This document shows, piece by piece, positions 48,946 to 58,291 of a stretch of 64,000 nt of DNA. Position 1 is the stretch's first letter. Each line of letters starts with the position of its first letter. The DNA is from Microbacterium mangrovi (GTDB lineage: Bacteria; Actinomycetota; Actinomycetes; Actinomycetales; Microbacteriaceae), in assembly GCF_000802305.1 (NCBI RefSeq), contig NZ_JTDK01000007.1:1-64000 (forward strand). The letters run 5' to 3'. The notes beneath the pieces are model-generated. The model made no database searches. It saw only the letters and a program-made list of their open reading frames with translations, and was not told the origin of the DNA. The translations under genes and the position numbers were made by a program.

Positions 48946-50400
48946 TCATTCCCCCGCCCAGTCGGTGCCCGAGTTCGCGAGCGCGAGGTCGACGAGTCCG
49001 TGGTCGAACACGTTCTGCGGGTCGTACTGCGCCTTGGTGCGGGCGAGACGGTCGAATTTCGCGCCGTAGATGTCGCGCGCCGATTCGGCGTCACCGTGCT
49101 CGGAGGCGAAGTTGATGTAGGTGCCGTGCTCCCACTCGCTCACCGCGGCAGAGAATCGCTTCACCCACGAGACGAGTTCGGGGCGCTCGTCGGAGTACTC
49201 CCAGTCGGCGCCGATGTTGCCCGACCAGCGCGAGTGGATGTCGGTGGTCGAGTCGTTGCTGTGATCGCGCGGGGTCACCTTGCCGGCGATCAGCTCGAAC
49301 GGGCACATCACCTGATGCGAGATGAAGGCGCTCGAGTTGAGCGAGCGGCCCGGATAGGCGTCCGAGTACTCGATCGCGATGTCGAGCAGCTCGTCGGGCA
49401 GGTCGCGGAAGGCGACGTGGCGCCAGTAGTGCGAGATGCCGTAGCGGAACTCGTCGTCGGTGGCGTGCTGCAGAGTCACGTGCGGGATGCTGCGCACGCT
49501 CTCGTAGATCGGGGTGCCGATCTCGAACATCGGCGCCGACAGCGCGGGCTCGAGGGCGGGGTCGCCGTACGTCACGGTCGCGACCGAGATGACCGGGGTG
49601 CCGCGGTGCTCGCGGGGCAGCTGGGACCAGTAGGCGGGTGCGCGGTACAGCCGCACGAACGTTCCGACGTTGTCGGGCATCGCCGGGGCGTCGTCGCGGA
49701 AGCGCTGCAGGATCTCCTTGCGGTACTCCGCCGGGTAGAGCGCCAGACGCACGGTCGCGAGCCCGGGAAGGTCGACGTAGTCGAACACGAACTGCGTCGC
49801 GATGCCGAAGTTGTGCCCGGCGCCCTTGAGCGCCCAGAACAGGTCGGGCTCGTTGTCGGCGTTGACGCGGCGGATGACGCCGTCCGCGGTCACCAGTTCG
49901 ACCTCGCGAAGGAAGTCGACGGTCGAGCCGAACATGCGCGACAGGTAGCCTTGCCCGCCGCCGAGGGTGAGGCCCGCGACGCCGGTGTGCGAGACGACCC
50001 CGGCGGGGAGGGCGATGTCGTACGGCTCGGCGGCGCGGTCGACGTCCCCCCAACGGCATCCGGCGCCGACGGTCAGGGTGCGCTGCTCGATGTCGACGGA
50101 GACGTCGCGCATGAGGGACGTGTCGATCATCACGCAGCCGTCGGACACCGCGGTGCCGGCCAGGTTGTGGCCGCCCCCGCGGACGGTCAGGGATGCCCCG
50201 GCCGCGAGGCACCAGCGCAGGGCGGCGGCGGCGTCTTCGGCGGTGCGACAGCGCACGATGGCGGAGGGGTGCTGGTCGATGTCGGCGTTCCAGACGCGCC
50301 GCAGCGATTCGTAGCCCGGCTGTCCGGGCAGGACGACGTCGCACTCGACGGCGTCGACGAGTGCGGTGAGGTCGGTGATCACGGTGGTGGTGTCGTTCAT
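48946..50400 (-). CDS. FAD-binding oxidoreductase, PCMH/BBE (berberine-bridge) family
   Basis: The ATG at 50400-50398 overlaps the stop of the upstream gene and gives 484 residues. The FAD domain has RGGGHNLAG (74-82), where H78 is the usual site of covalent flavin attachment, and the VAGLTLGGGQGYLSRMFG segment. In the second segment the cysteine of bicovalent members is absent. The C-terminal BBE motif is YDPQNVF. Family members oxidise sugars, alcohols or alkaloids with oxygen. It sits between two paralogous TIM-barrel isomerases, suggesting that they act on its product or substrate. Confidence 0.88.
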   Translation of the reverse strand: MNDTTTVITDLTALVDAVECDVVLPGQPGYESLRRVWNADIDQHPSAIVRCRTAEDAAAALRWCLAAGASLTVRGGGHNLAGTAVSDGCVMIDTSLMRDVSVDIEQRTLTVGAGCRWGDVDRAAEPYDIALPAGVVSHTGVAGLTLGGGQGYLSRMFGSTVDFLREVELVTADGVIRRVNADNEPDLFWALKGAGHNFGIATQFVFDYVDLPGLATVRLALYPAEYRKEILQRFRDDAPAMPDNVGTFVRLYRAPAYWSQLPREHRGTPVISVATVTYGDPALEPALSAPMFEIGTPIYESVRSIPHVTLQHATDDEFRYGISHYWRHVAFRDLPDELLDIAIEYSDAYPGRSLNSSAFISHQVMCPFELIAGKVTPRDHSNDSTTDIHSRWSGNIGADWEYSDERPELVSWVKRFSAAVSEWEHGTYINFASEHGDAESARDIYGAKFDRLARTKAQYDPQNVFDHGLVDLALANSGTDWAGE

Positions 50401-51470
50401 GAGGTGTGCTCCAGAAGGGAAAGGGGTCGGGCGGCGATCGCGGCACGGAGGGCGTCGTGCGACCGCTGCAGGAACTCGATGTAGTCGGTGCGTGCCGGCG
50501 GCCGGGCGCGCAGGACGTCGACGCACTCGACCGTGCCGCGGTCGGCTCTGGCCGGGTACTCGTCCACGAGTCGCTCCAGCTCTGTGACGTCTGCTTCGGT
50601 CAGGTCGGGATGCATCGAGCGCCAGTACTCGTCGCGGGGGTTCAGCGTCATCTCGGCGCGGGAACCGCCGATGCCCTCGATCGCGAGGTCGAGGTCCGGC
50701 TGGGCGGTCAGGAGCGCGTCGACCAGTTCGTCCCAGTCGATGACGCCGGCGCCGACGGGGGCGAGGAAGCGCGAGATCCCGCCGTCGACACCGACGAGCA
50801 CGGCATCCCGGAGGTGGGTCATATGCGTGTAGGGCGCGACGCGGTGCACGGCGTCCATCACGGGCTCGCCGCGCACCATGAGGTTGCCCGGGTCGAGGCA
50901 GACACCGAGCACGTCCTCCCCGACCTGCTCGATGAGGCGGACGATCTCGAAGGTGGTGATCTCTTCGTGCGTCTCGAGATTCAGCCGGACGCCGTTCGCG
51001 CGCAGCGCGGGGGCGAGCCGCTGCAGGAACCGGGAGATCGCGACGAGTTGGTCGCTCCAGCTCACGTCGGTGCGGAACCGGTCGAAGCCGAACGGCGCCG
51101 GCAGGTCGTGCTTGAACCCGCCCGTCGCCGTCCACGCCTCGGTCCACCCGTGCTCCGCGCACAGGTCGATGAGGCGCACCATCCCGTCGAGATAGCTGCC
51201 GTCCCCCAGGTCGCGGATGCGGGGAAGCTCCGCCGTCATGAAGGGGTTGACCTTGCCCAGCCCGAGCTGAACGAACATGCCCTGGTGTGCGGCCTCCGCG
51301 GCGAACTCGCGCACGGCGCCCGCATCCAGCGTGGGGAAGGCCTCGTCGACCGTTCGCACGAGGATGCCCTCGAACCCCAGTGCGCGCACGGCGGCAAGCG
51401 TTTCGAGCGGGGTGCCGCCGAGCAGCGTCGTGCCATCGTGGAACTTGACATCCGATCCGATGCGGGTCAT
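50397..51470 (-). CDS. sugar phosphate isomerase/epimerase-like TIM-barrel protein (copy 1)
   Basis: The ATG at 51470-51468 gives 357 residues. Conserved features are RLNLETHEEITTFEIVRLI, EDVLGVCLDPGNLMVRGEP, MTHLRDAVLV and LAIEGIGG, with acidic and His residues in metal-binding places of the xylose-isomerase-like barrel. It resembles the copy at 47856 over its whole length. It overlaps both neighbours (ATGA), lying between the ABC importer genes and the FAD oxidase. Confidence 0.8.
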   Translation of the reverse strand: MTRIGSDVKFHDGTTLLGGTPLETLAAVRALGFEGILVRTVDEAFPTLDAGAVREFAAEAAHQGMFVQLGLGKVNPFMTAELPRIRDLGDGSYLDGMVRLIDLCAEHGWTEAWTATGGFKHDLPAPFGFDRFRTDVSWSDQLVAISRFLQRLAPALRANGVRLNLETHEEITTFEIVRLIEQVGEDVLGVCLDPGNLMVRGEPVMDAVHRVAPYTHMTHLRDAVLVGVDGGISRFLAPVGAGVIDWDELVDALLTAQPDLDLAIEGIGGSRAEMTLNPRDEYWRSMHPDLTEADVTELERLVDEYPARADRGTVECVDVLRARPPARTDYIEFLQRSHDALRAAIAARPLSLLEHTS

Positions 51471-52297
51471 GCCGTCGCCGCCAGCCTGTCGAGTCGGCGG
51501 GCGCGACGCGCGCGCTCCTGCTCGGGATCGGGGATCGGGACGGCCTCGAGCAGCGACCGGGTATACGGGTCTTGCGGGTTCGCGTAGATCTCGGCCACCG
51601 GACCGGATTCGGCGATGACCCCCCGGTTGAGCACCACCAGCCGCGAGCACAGGTACTTCACCACGGCGAGGTCGTGGGAGACGAACAGCACCGTGAGATC
51701 GAGCTGACGCTGCATGTCTTTGAGGAGGTTCAGCACCTGCGCCTGCACCGAGACGTCCAGAGCCGAGACGGGCTCGTCGCACAGCAGCACCCGGGGGCCG
51801 ACGACGAGCGCGCGGACGATCGCGATGCGCTGCCGCTGACCGCCGGAGAAGTGCCGTGGGTACCGGTCGAGGTGTTCGGGGAGAAGCCCCACGATCGCCA
51901 TCAGCTCGTCGATGCGGGCACGCCGCTCACGTTCCGAGAATCCGCCCATGACCAGCATCGGCTCTTCGATGATCTGTCGAACCGTCATGCGCGGATCGAG
52001 GCTCGAGTAGGGGTCCTGGAACACCATCTGCACCTCGCGGCGGTAGCGGTCGAGCTCACCGTGCTTGGGATGCGTCGGGTCGATGCCGTCGTAGCGGATC
52101 GTTCCCGCGGACTCCTTCTCAAGGCCGACGAGGCAGCGGATGATGGTGGACTTGCCCGATCCCGATTCACCGACGAGCCCGAGAATCTCGCCCTGGCGCA
52201 CGTCGAAGCTCACGTCTTCGAGTGCTCGATGGGCGCGCCTGCCACGGCCGTACTGCTTGGAAAGCCCCTCCACTTCGAGGAGGACGTCGCCGTTCAT
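51467..52297 (-). CDS. oligopeptide/opine-type ABC importer ATP-binding protein (DppF type)
   Basis: The 276-residue protein has Walker A GESGSGKST (43-51), the signature SGGQRQR, Walker B LLCDEPVSALD and the H-loop LFVSHDLAVV. A C-terminal oligopeptide-transport extension (NPQDPYTRSLLEAVP) follows. It pairs with the next ATPase to drive the DppBC-type permease. It overlaps both neighbours by ATGA. Confidence 0.93.
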   Translation of the reverse strand: MNGDVLLEVEGLSKQYGRGRRAHRALEDVSFDVRQGEILGLVGESGSGKSTIIRCLVGLEKESAGTIRYDGIDPTHPKHGELDRYRREVQMVFQDPYSSLDPRMTVRQIIEEPMLVMGGFSERERRARIDELMAIVGLLPEHLDRYPRHFSGGQRQRIAIVRALVVGPRVLLCDEPVSALDVSVQAQVLNLLKDMQRQLDLTVLFVSHDLAVVKYLCSRLVVLNRGVIAESGPVAEIYANPQDPYTRSLLEAVPIPDPEQERARRARRLDRLAATA

Positions 52298-53157
52298 GCG
52301 GCGCTCCCTTCTGCGAGATAGTCCCCGACCGTCTTCAGCCGCACGTCGGGATCGGCGTCCAGCCGGGGCACGGAGCCGATGAGGCCGCGCGTGTACGGAT
52401 GCTCCGGGTGCGCGAAGAGGTCGTCGACCGGCCGGTCTTCCACGAGGTGCCCGCGGAACATCACCGCGACGCGCTGGGCGAGGCCTGCGACGATGGCGAG
52501 GTCGTGGGTGATGAACAGCACGGCGAGGTTCAGCTCGCGGGACTGCTCTTCGAGGATGTCGAGCACCTGCTCCTGCACGCGGACGTCGAGTGCCGTGGTG
52601 GGCTCGTCGGCGATGAGCAGCCGCGGCTGGGCGACCAGCGCCGCCGCCATCACGACGCGCTGGCGCATGCCGCCGGAGAACTGGCCCGGGTAGGAGCGAA
52701 GACGCTCCTTCGCCTGTGGCACGCGCAGGCGATCGAGCATCTCGGCGGCACGACGATAGGCCTCCTTCTTGGAGACGCCGCGCACCAGCAACGGCTCCGC
52801 GACCTGTTCACCGATCGTGAGCACCGGGTTGAGAGCGGTCATCGGGTCCTGGAAGATCATCGAGATCTCGGCCCCGCGCACGCGCCGCAGAGCGCTCGGC
52901 GAGGCACCGATGAGCTGACGGCAGTCCCAGTCGATCGAGCCGCTGAGCTGCAGGTGGGGGTCCAGCTGCAGGATCGCCCGTGCGGTGATCGACTTGCCCG
53001 ATCCCGACTCGCCGACGAGGGCGACGCGCTCGCCGGGGCGGATGCTCAGCGACAGGTCGTGCACCAGGGTGAGGTCGCCGATGCCTCCGCCGATGCGCTC
53101 CTTCTCGGGCACGCGCACGGTGAGGCCGTCGAGCGACAGCAGGGCGGGAGTGGACAT
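52294..53157 (-). CDS. oligopeptide/opine-type ABC importer ATP-binding protein (DppD type)
   Basis: The ATG at 53157-53155 gives 287 residues; the longer frame overlaps the permease gene. Walker A is GESGSGKS (49-56), signature SGGMRQR, Walker B LLIADEPTTALD, H-loop LFITHDLAIV, and the C-terminal motif AHPEHPYTRGLIGSVP belongs to the OppD/DppD group. It is the second ATPase of the importer. Confidence 0.92.
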   Translation of the reverse strand: MSTPALLSLDGLTVRVPEKERIGGGIGDLTLVHDLSLSIRPGERVALVGESGSGKSITARAILQLDPHLQLSGSIDWDCRQLIGASPSALRRVRGAEISMIFQDPMTALNPVLTIGEQVAEPLLVRGVSKKEAYRRAAEMLDRLRVPQAKERLRSYPGQFSGGMRQRVVMAAALVAQPRLLIADEPTTALDVRVQEQVLDILEEQSRELNLAVLFITHDLAIVAGLAQRVAVMFRGHLVEDRPVDDLFAHPEHPYTRGLIGSVPRLDADPDVRLKTVGDYLAEGSAA

Positions 53158-54101
53158 CAGAACCTCCGGGAAGCAGGGTCGACGAATGTGCGGACGGCGT
53201 CGCCGACGAGTCCGAACGCGATCGCGCCGATGGTGATGGCAAGGCCGGGGAAGAGGGAGATCCACCAGGCAGTGGTGATGTACTGCTGGCCCTGCGCGAT
53301 CATCGAGCCCCAGTCCGGGCTGGGCGGCGGGGCGCCGACGCCGAGGAAGGCGAGGCCCGAGATCATCACGATCGTGCCCGAGATCTCCATGCTGGCCTGG
53401 ACGTAGATCGCGTCCAGGGAGTTCGGCAGGACGTGACGAAGCATCAGCCGGAAGCGCGAGACTCCGAGGATGCGCGCCGACTCGACGAACGACGCGGTCA
53501 TCGTCTCGCGCAGGATGCCGCGGGTGAGGCGGGCGGTGCTCGGCCACGAGGCCATGACCATGGCGACGATGATGGACGTGAGCGAGGGGCCGAGCGCGGC
53601 GGCCAGACCGAGGGCGAGGACCAGCGACGGGATCGACATGAAGATGTCGCACGCCCGCATGATGGTCTCGTCCGCCCACCGCGGGAGCACTGCAGCGACG
53701 CTCGCCACGACGACGCCGATGAGGGCCGACAGCAGCACGATGGCTGCGGCCGACAGCAGGGTGAGAGCGGCGCCGGCGAGGATGCGCGACAGGACGTCGC
53801 GTCCGACGTCGTCGGTCCCGAAGAGGTGGGCGGCGCTCGGCGGGAGGAGCGCCGTGCGGGTGTCGACGTCGAAAGGGTTGTACGGCTGGAAGAAGACGCC
53901 GACGATGGCGACCACCACGAGGAGGGCGACCAGCACGAACGCGAACTTGTCCAGGAATGCGGTGTGTCGATGGAACAGGCGCCGCACGGGGCGCGCGATG
54001 CCGGTGCCGATCGTCGCGGTCCAGGTCGGGACCGGCGGCGCCGGCTCGAACGGCGCGCCGGGCGGGACGTCCTCGAGGCGGGATCCGGTTTCGACGTTCA
54101 T
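53157..54101 (-). CDS. oligopeptide/opine-type ABC importer permease (DppC type)
   Basis: The 314-residue protein has a 45-residue N-terminal tail, one helix, an extracytoplasmic loop containing HLFGTDDVGRDVLSRIL (a hallmark of DppC), and five further helices. Its coupling loop is ESARILGVSRFRLMLRHVLPN. It shares one base with the ATPase start (TGATG) and overlaps the other permease. Confidence 0.92.
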   Translation of the reverse strand: MNVETGSRLEDVPPGAPFEPAPPVPTWTATIGTGIARPVRRLFHRHTAFLDKFAFVLVALLVVVAIVGVFFQPYNPFDVDTRTALLPPSAAHLFGTDDVGRDVLSRILAGAALTLLSAAAIVLLSALIGVVVASVAAVLPRWADETIMRACDIFMSIPSLVLALGLAAALGPSLTSIIVAMVMASWPSTARLTRGILRETMTASFVESARILGVSRFRLMLRHVLPNSLDAIYVQASMEISGTIVMISGLAFLGVGAPPPSPDWGSMIAQGQQYITTAWWISLFPGLAITIGAIAFGLVGDAVRTFVDPASRRF

Positions 54102-55120
54102 GCGGTGACTCCCACCTGGGCGTGACGGATGCGGGGATCCAGCACCATCAGCACCAGGTCGACGATCAGTGCGGTGATGACGAAGACCGCGCCGATGACG
54201 AACACGGATGCCAGCACCGAGAAGGTGTCGTGGTTGAAGATGGCCTGGTAGAGGTAGCTGCCGATGCCGGGCAGGCCGAAGACCGCCTCGACGAGCACGG
54301 CGGCGCTGACCATCCAGCCGAACTGCATGCCGAAGATGGTGAGGACGGAGCCGAGCGACGATCGCAGGGCATGGTGCAGGACGACCCGTCGGCGCGGGGC
54401 GCCCTTGGAGATCGCGAAGGTGATGTGATCCGACTTCAGCGCGGTCATCATGTTCGAGCGGATGATGCGCGCCAGGGTCGCGATGAATGGCGTGCTGAGC
54501 GCCAGCGCCGGCAGGAGGAGGTGTCCCACCGAGTCGGCGACGTTGCCGATGTTCCCGAACAGCAGGGAGTCGACGACCGTGAATCCGGTCACGTCCGGCG
54601 GCGCCATGCCGACGCTGTTGGTCCCCGAGATCGGGAACCAGCCGAGCAGCGAACCGAGCACCCAGCGCATCATGATGGCGAGCCAGAACACCGGCACGCC
54701 GCCGGCGAGCACCATGATGATGCGCCCGGCGATGTCGCCGGCCCGGCCCTCGTTCACCGCGGCGATGATGCCGAGCGGTGAGGCGATGGCGACGGTGATG
54801 AGCATGCCGAGGATCACCAACTGGATCGTGGTCGGAAGCACGGCGGCCAGGTCGCTCACCACGTTCTGGTGAGTGACGATCGACGTGCCGAGGTCTCCGT
54901 GGAGGAGGCGCCCGAGGTACTGGAAGTACTGGACGATGACGGGCTGGTCCAAGCCGAGGACCTGCTGCATGCGGGTGACCTGCTCGGGGGTCGCCAGGCG
55001 CCCGGCTGCGACGCGGGCGACGTCGCCGGGGATCAGTTTCGATATCAGGAAGACGATCGTCGCGACGCCCCAGAGGGACAGCAGCGCCAGGCCGATGCGT
55101 CGAAGAAGGAAGCGTGTCAT
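54098..55120 (-). CDS. oligopeptide/opine-type ABC importer permease (DppB type)
   Basis: The ATG at 55120-55118 follows GAGGTGAGG and gives 340 residues. Helix 1 (RRIGLALLSLWGVATIVFLI) with the following LIPGDV is typical of DppB. Five more helices and the coupling loop KSDHITFAISKGAPRRRVVL are present. It forms the channel with the DppC-type subunit. An 88-base gap, which may hold a terminator-like GC stem, separates it from the binding protein gene. Confidence 0.92.
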   Translation of the reverse strand: MTRFLLRRIGLALLSLWGVATIVFLISKLIPGDVARVAAGRLATPEQVTRMQQVLGLDQPVIVQYFQYLGRLLHGDLGTSIVTHQNVVSDLAAVLPTTIQLVILGMLITVAIASPLGIIAAVNEGRAGDIAGRIIMVLAGGVPVFWLAIMMRWVLGSLLGWFPISGTNSVGMAPPDVTGFTVVDSLLFGNIGNVADSVGHLLLPALALSTPFIATLARIIRSNMMTALKSDHITFAISKGAPRRRVVLHHALRSSLGSVLTIFGMQFGWMVSAAVLVEAVFGLPGIGSYLYQAIFNHDTFSVLASVFVIGAVFVITALIVDLVLMVLDPRIRHAQVGVTA

Positions 55121-55208
55121 GACCTCACCTCGGTGTGCGGGCAGAAGAAGGGGGTGCCGGCGGATGCCGCGGGCGGGACCGGCCCGCGGCATCCGCGTCG
55201 GCGGCGCG

Positions 55209-56786
55209 TCAGTTCGTCGCCATGCGCAGGGTTCCGACGTTGAAGTCCTGCTGGGTCGGGGAGAAGGGGATGGTCTCGACTTTCTTGTCGGTGACCATCG
55301 TCACCGCCGGGTAGGCGATGGCGAGCAGTGCATGGTCCGCGAGCACCTGCTTCTGCACCTGCGTGTAGTCCGCACAGGCGGTGGTGGCGTCGGTCTGCTT
55401 CTGGGCGTCGGCGAGCAGCTTGTCGACCTTGGCGTTCGAGTACCACCCGAAATTGGTCTTGCCGGCGGCCGAGGAAGCCCATTCCCGCTGCAGCATCGGG
55501 CCCGCCGCGGGGAACGACGCGAAGTCCCAGGCCAGCGCGATGTCCGGCATCGTGGACTGGCTGGAGACCATCTGCGCATACTGCGGGAATGTCACCGCGA
55601 CGAGCTTCGCGTTGAGGCCGATCTGCTTCAGCGATGCCTGCAGGAGGGTGCCCGCGGCGTTGAACTCGGGAACGGTCGGCTGGTAGGCGACGGTCACGGT
55701 GGAGCCCGCGACTCCGGCATCCTTGATGAGTCGGGTCGCCTTGGCGAGATCCTGGGTGGGCTTTCCGGCATCCACCCGGCACGAGATGCCTTCGGGCAGA
55801 ATCGTGTCGGCGATCGCACCCTGCTTGCCGAGCGCGGTGGACAGGTGACCGGAATAGTCGTAGGCGAGCTGGATGGCCTCTCGGACGCGGACATCACCGG
55901 TGATCTTGCCCTGGTTGTTGAGCCACGCATAGGTCTCGCGGGGAGCGGGGATGTTGACGACTTCGTACTTCGCGTTCTTCGCAACGGCGTCGACGTCGAC
56001 CGGGTTCAGGCCCATCGTGATGTCGAGGTTGCCGGCGAGGAACTCGTCGCGGGCGGCGCTGTGGTCGCTGATCATGCGCAGCACGAGCGCAGCCGGACGC
56101 CCGCCGTCGTAGTCCCAGTAGGACTTGTACCGTGCCAGATCCAGTTCCTGGTTGGGCTTGTACGAGGAGATCTGGAACGGCCCGGAACCGGCGTCGTGGC
56201 CGCCCAGCCATCCCTGTGCGTCGTCGCTGCCTTCGTTGGGCTTCACGAGCTTCGCGTCCAGGATGTAGATGGGGCTCAGTGCGCCGAGGAAGTCGAGGTC
56301 CGTCTTGGACAGCTTGATCACCACGTGCTGAGGGTCGGGAGCGCTCGCCGAGACGTAGTCGGAGAGGAAGGACGCCACCCCGGAGCCGATCTTCTTGACC
56401 CGGTCGAGCGTGTACACCACGTCGGCCGCGGTGAACGGGTTGCCGGAGTGGAAGGTGACGCCGTCGCGGAGCGTCAGGGTGAGCTGGGTCGCGTCGGAGT
56501 TGAACTTCCACGCGGTGGCGAGCTTGGGGATCATCTTGCCGTCGGCGTCGTAGTCGACGAGCCGATCGTAGACACCCGCGATGTTGAAGTCGTTGTGCGC
56601 ATCGGAGGCCTGCTGCGGGTCGAGTGTCTCGGCGACGTTCGAGCTGCCGATGACGATCGTGCTGTTCTCGGGGTCTTCGGAGGCGGCCGAGGTCTTTCCG
56701 GCGTGCAGGCCGCAGGCGGTGAGCGAGAGCGCCGCTGCTCCCGCGATGGTCGCGAGCGCCGCTGCTCGCAGGTGGTTGCGGTTCAT
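55209..56786 (-). CDS. ABC importer substrate-binding lipoprotein (SBP_bac_5, peptide/opine/nickel type)
   Basis: The ATG at 56786-56784 follows GAAAGGAAA and gives 525 residues. The signal peptide ends in lipobox LTAC (C25). The mature protein has the family-5 pattern: TLDPQQASDAHN, WKFNSDATQLTLTLRDGVTFHSGNPFTAADVVYTLDR, and GSGPFQISSYKPNQELDLARYKSYW-like text. The ligand class is peptides, opines, sugars or other soluble compounds. It feeds the four importer genes downstream. Confidence 0.93.
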   Translation of the reverse strand: MNRNHLRAAALATIAGAAALSLTACGLHAGKTSAASEDPENSTIVIGSSNVAETLDPQQASDAHNDFNIAGVYDRLVDYDADGKMIPKLATAWKFNSDATQLTLTLRDGVTFHSGNPFTAADVVYTLDRVKKIGSGVASFLSDYVSASAPDPQHVVIKLSKTDLDFLGALSPIYILDAKLVKPNEGSDDAQGWLGGHDAGSGPFQISSYKPNQELDLARYKSYWDYDGGRPAALVLRMISDHSAARDEFLAGNLDITMGLNPVDVDAVAKNAKYEVVNIPAPRETYAWLNNQGKITGDVRVREAIQLAYDYSGHLSTALGKQGAIADTILPEGISCRVDAGKPTQDLAKATRLIKDAGVAGSTVTVAYQPTVPEFNAAGTLLQASLKQIGLNAKLVAVTFPQYAQMVSSQSTMPDIALAWDFASFPAAGPMLQREWASSAAGKTNFGWYSNAKVDKLLADAQKQTDATTACADYTQVQKQVLADHALLAIAYPAVTMVTDKKVETIPFSPTQQDFNVGTLRMATN

Positions 56787-56824
56787 GGTTTCCTTTCGGG
56801 GGTGTCCGCGTTCCAGGGGTCGGG

Positions 56825-58036
56825 TCAGCGGAGGGGGGTGAGCGTGGCCCTCACGCTCGATTCGGTGTGCACGCGGGTGCGTGAGATCCACGTGCCGCCC
56901 CGCATGACGTCGCGCGAGATCGGGGGTGCGGCGACGGCTTCCGCCGCTGTGCCGGCATCCAGGACGACGAGGTCGGCGGGAGCCCCCGGTTCGAGGCCGT
57001 ACCGGGGGATGCCGAGGGCGGATGCCGCCCGGGTGGTGACGAGGTCGAGGGCGAGTTCGAGGTCTTCGTCCTGGTAGAAGGACGACTGGTAGGCGACGGT
57101 GCGAGCCGTCTCCAGGACGTCGCCGGTGCCGAACGGCCACCACGCGTCTCGGACGTTGTCGGTGCCGACGAAGACGGGAACGCCCCGTTCGACGAGTTCG
57201 CGCACCGGCGGCATCGGTCCGGCAGGGCCGTTGGTCATCACGCTGATCTGCGCGTCGGCGAGCAGGTCCAGCACACGATCACGAGAGTCGGGCTCGAGGC
57301 TGCCGAGACCGTAGGCGTGGCTCAGCGTGACCCGGCCGGCCATGCCGTCGGCGGCGCGCTGAGCGATCGCACGGTACTCGCGCTCGGCGACGTGGCCGAG
57401 CGAGTGCAAGTGGATGTCGACATCGGCGTCGTGCCGCCGGGCGATGTCGAAGACGACGTCGAGGTAGCCGCCGAGATCGCCGTCGAGTGAGATCGGGTCG
57501 AGCCCGCCGACGGCGGTGGCGCCCAGGCGAACAGCCTCCTCCAGCAGGTCCGCGACGCCGTGCTGCCCGGCGATGCCGCTCTGCGGGAAGGCGACGATCT
57601 GGATGTCGAGCATGTCGCGGAGGGCGTCGCGCACGGCGAGCATGCGCTCGACCCCGGTGAGGCCGATCTCGGGGTCGACGTCGACGTGGGCCCGCACGGT
57701 GCCCGTGCCGTATTCGACCATGCGACGGGCGAGTTCCAATGAGCGATCCAGCGCGGAGTCCAGCAGCTCACGGCGCTGGATCTTCTCGAGCTCGATCCGG
57801 TCGCGCACCGTCGAACCGGTCGCGTGCGACTGCCACGTTCCCCCCAGGAAGGTCTTGTCGAGGTGCGCGTGGCCGTTCACGAGGAGCGGGAGCACGAGGC
57901 GTCCCCCGAGGTCTTCATCGCCGGGGGAGATCGCGCCCCGGGCCGGTGCGATCGACGTGATCGTCCCGTCGGCGATGGCGAGGTCGACGGTCTCGCCGCT
58001 GCGGAGGCGCCCGTTTCGCAAGGTCGTCGTCGTCAC
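56825..58036 (-). CDS. cytosine-deaminase-like amidohydrolase
   Basis: The GTG at 58036-58034 follows AGGAG and gives 403 residues. Metal ligands H56 and H58 (NGHAHLDK), H209 (DIHLHS), H240 (TLSHAYGLG) and D293 (GTDNVRD) are in the places known from E. coli CodA. IQIVAFPQ and TVRAHVDVDPEIGLT also match CodA-like sequences. The catalytic Glu of CodA (in HCDE) is replaced by Ser212, so simple cytosine deamination is doubtful. It is the first gene of the ten-gene catabolic operon, behind the GGTATACC sites. Confidence 0.85.
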   Translation of the reverse strand: MTTTTLRNGRLRSGETVDLAIADGTITSIAPARGAISPGDEDLGGRLVLPLLVNGHAHLDKTFLGGTWQSHATGSTVRDRIELEKIQRRELLDSALDRSLELARRMVEYGTGTVRAHVDVDPEIGLTGVERMLAVRDALRDMLDIQIVAFPQSGIAGQHGVADLLEEAVRLGATAVGGLDPISLDGDLGGYLDVVFDIARRHDADVDIHLHSLGHVAEREYRAIAQRAADGMAGRVTLSHAYGLGSLEPDSRDRVLDLLADAQISVMTNGPAGPMPPVRELVERGVPVFVGTDNVRDAWWPFGTGDVLETARTVAYQSSFYQDEDLELALDLVTTRAASALGIPRYGLEPGAPADLVVLDAGTAAEAVAAPPISRDVMRGGTWISRTRVHTESSVRATLTPLR

Positions 58037-58060
58037 TTGGGGCTCCTGAACTCGGGGTTT

Positions 58061-58068
58061 GGTATACG
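58061..58068. promoter_or_regulatory. GGTATAC operator half 1 before the amidohydrolase operon
   Basis: TTTGGTATACGG lies 25 bases before the amidohydrolase GTG. It is one of three GntR-type sites in this AT-rich divergent promoter region. Confidence 0.65.
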
Positions 58069-58082
58069 GAATCGGCTCATTT

Positions 58083-58090
58083 GGTATACA
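58083..58090. promoter_or_regulatory. GGTATAC operator half 2 before the amidohydrolase operon
   Basis: TTTGGTATACAC, 22 bases from the previous site (two helical turns), so two dimers could bind on the same face. Confidence 0.65.
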
Positions 58091-58143
58091 CGATCGCATA
58101 CGATCTGGATTTTGTCATCAAGAATTGGCAACTTTTTGATGTT

Positions 58144-58153
58144 TGGTATTCCA
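58144..58153. promoter_or_regulatory. TGGTATTCCA operator on the GntR side
   Basis: A near-perfect version of the TGGTATACCA palindrome, 40 bases before the TAGAAT box of the GntR gene. It may serve autoregulation. Confidence 0.6.
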
Positions 58154-58194
58154 CAACCGGGAACCAGTGCCCTCGAGTCGGGCGCTGGCGATCG

Positions 58195-58200
58195 TAGAAT
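58195..58200 (+). promoter_or_regulatory. -10 box (TAGAAT) of the second GntR gene
   Basis: TAGAAT would start transcription near 58208, leaving a leader of about 85 bases before the GTG at 58292, which has its own AGGGGG ribosome site. Confidence 0.45.
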
Positions 58201-58291
58201 GGTTCCGGACCCGCGCACTGGGGCGCCGGGCCGCACCCGTGACCCGAGGGCGAAGCTGATCGTCGGGCTGGTGCCTGATGAGGGGGCGACC

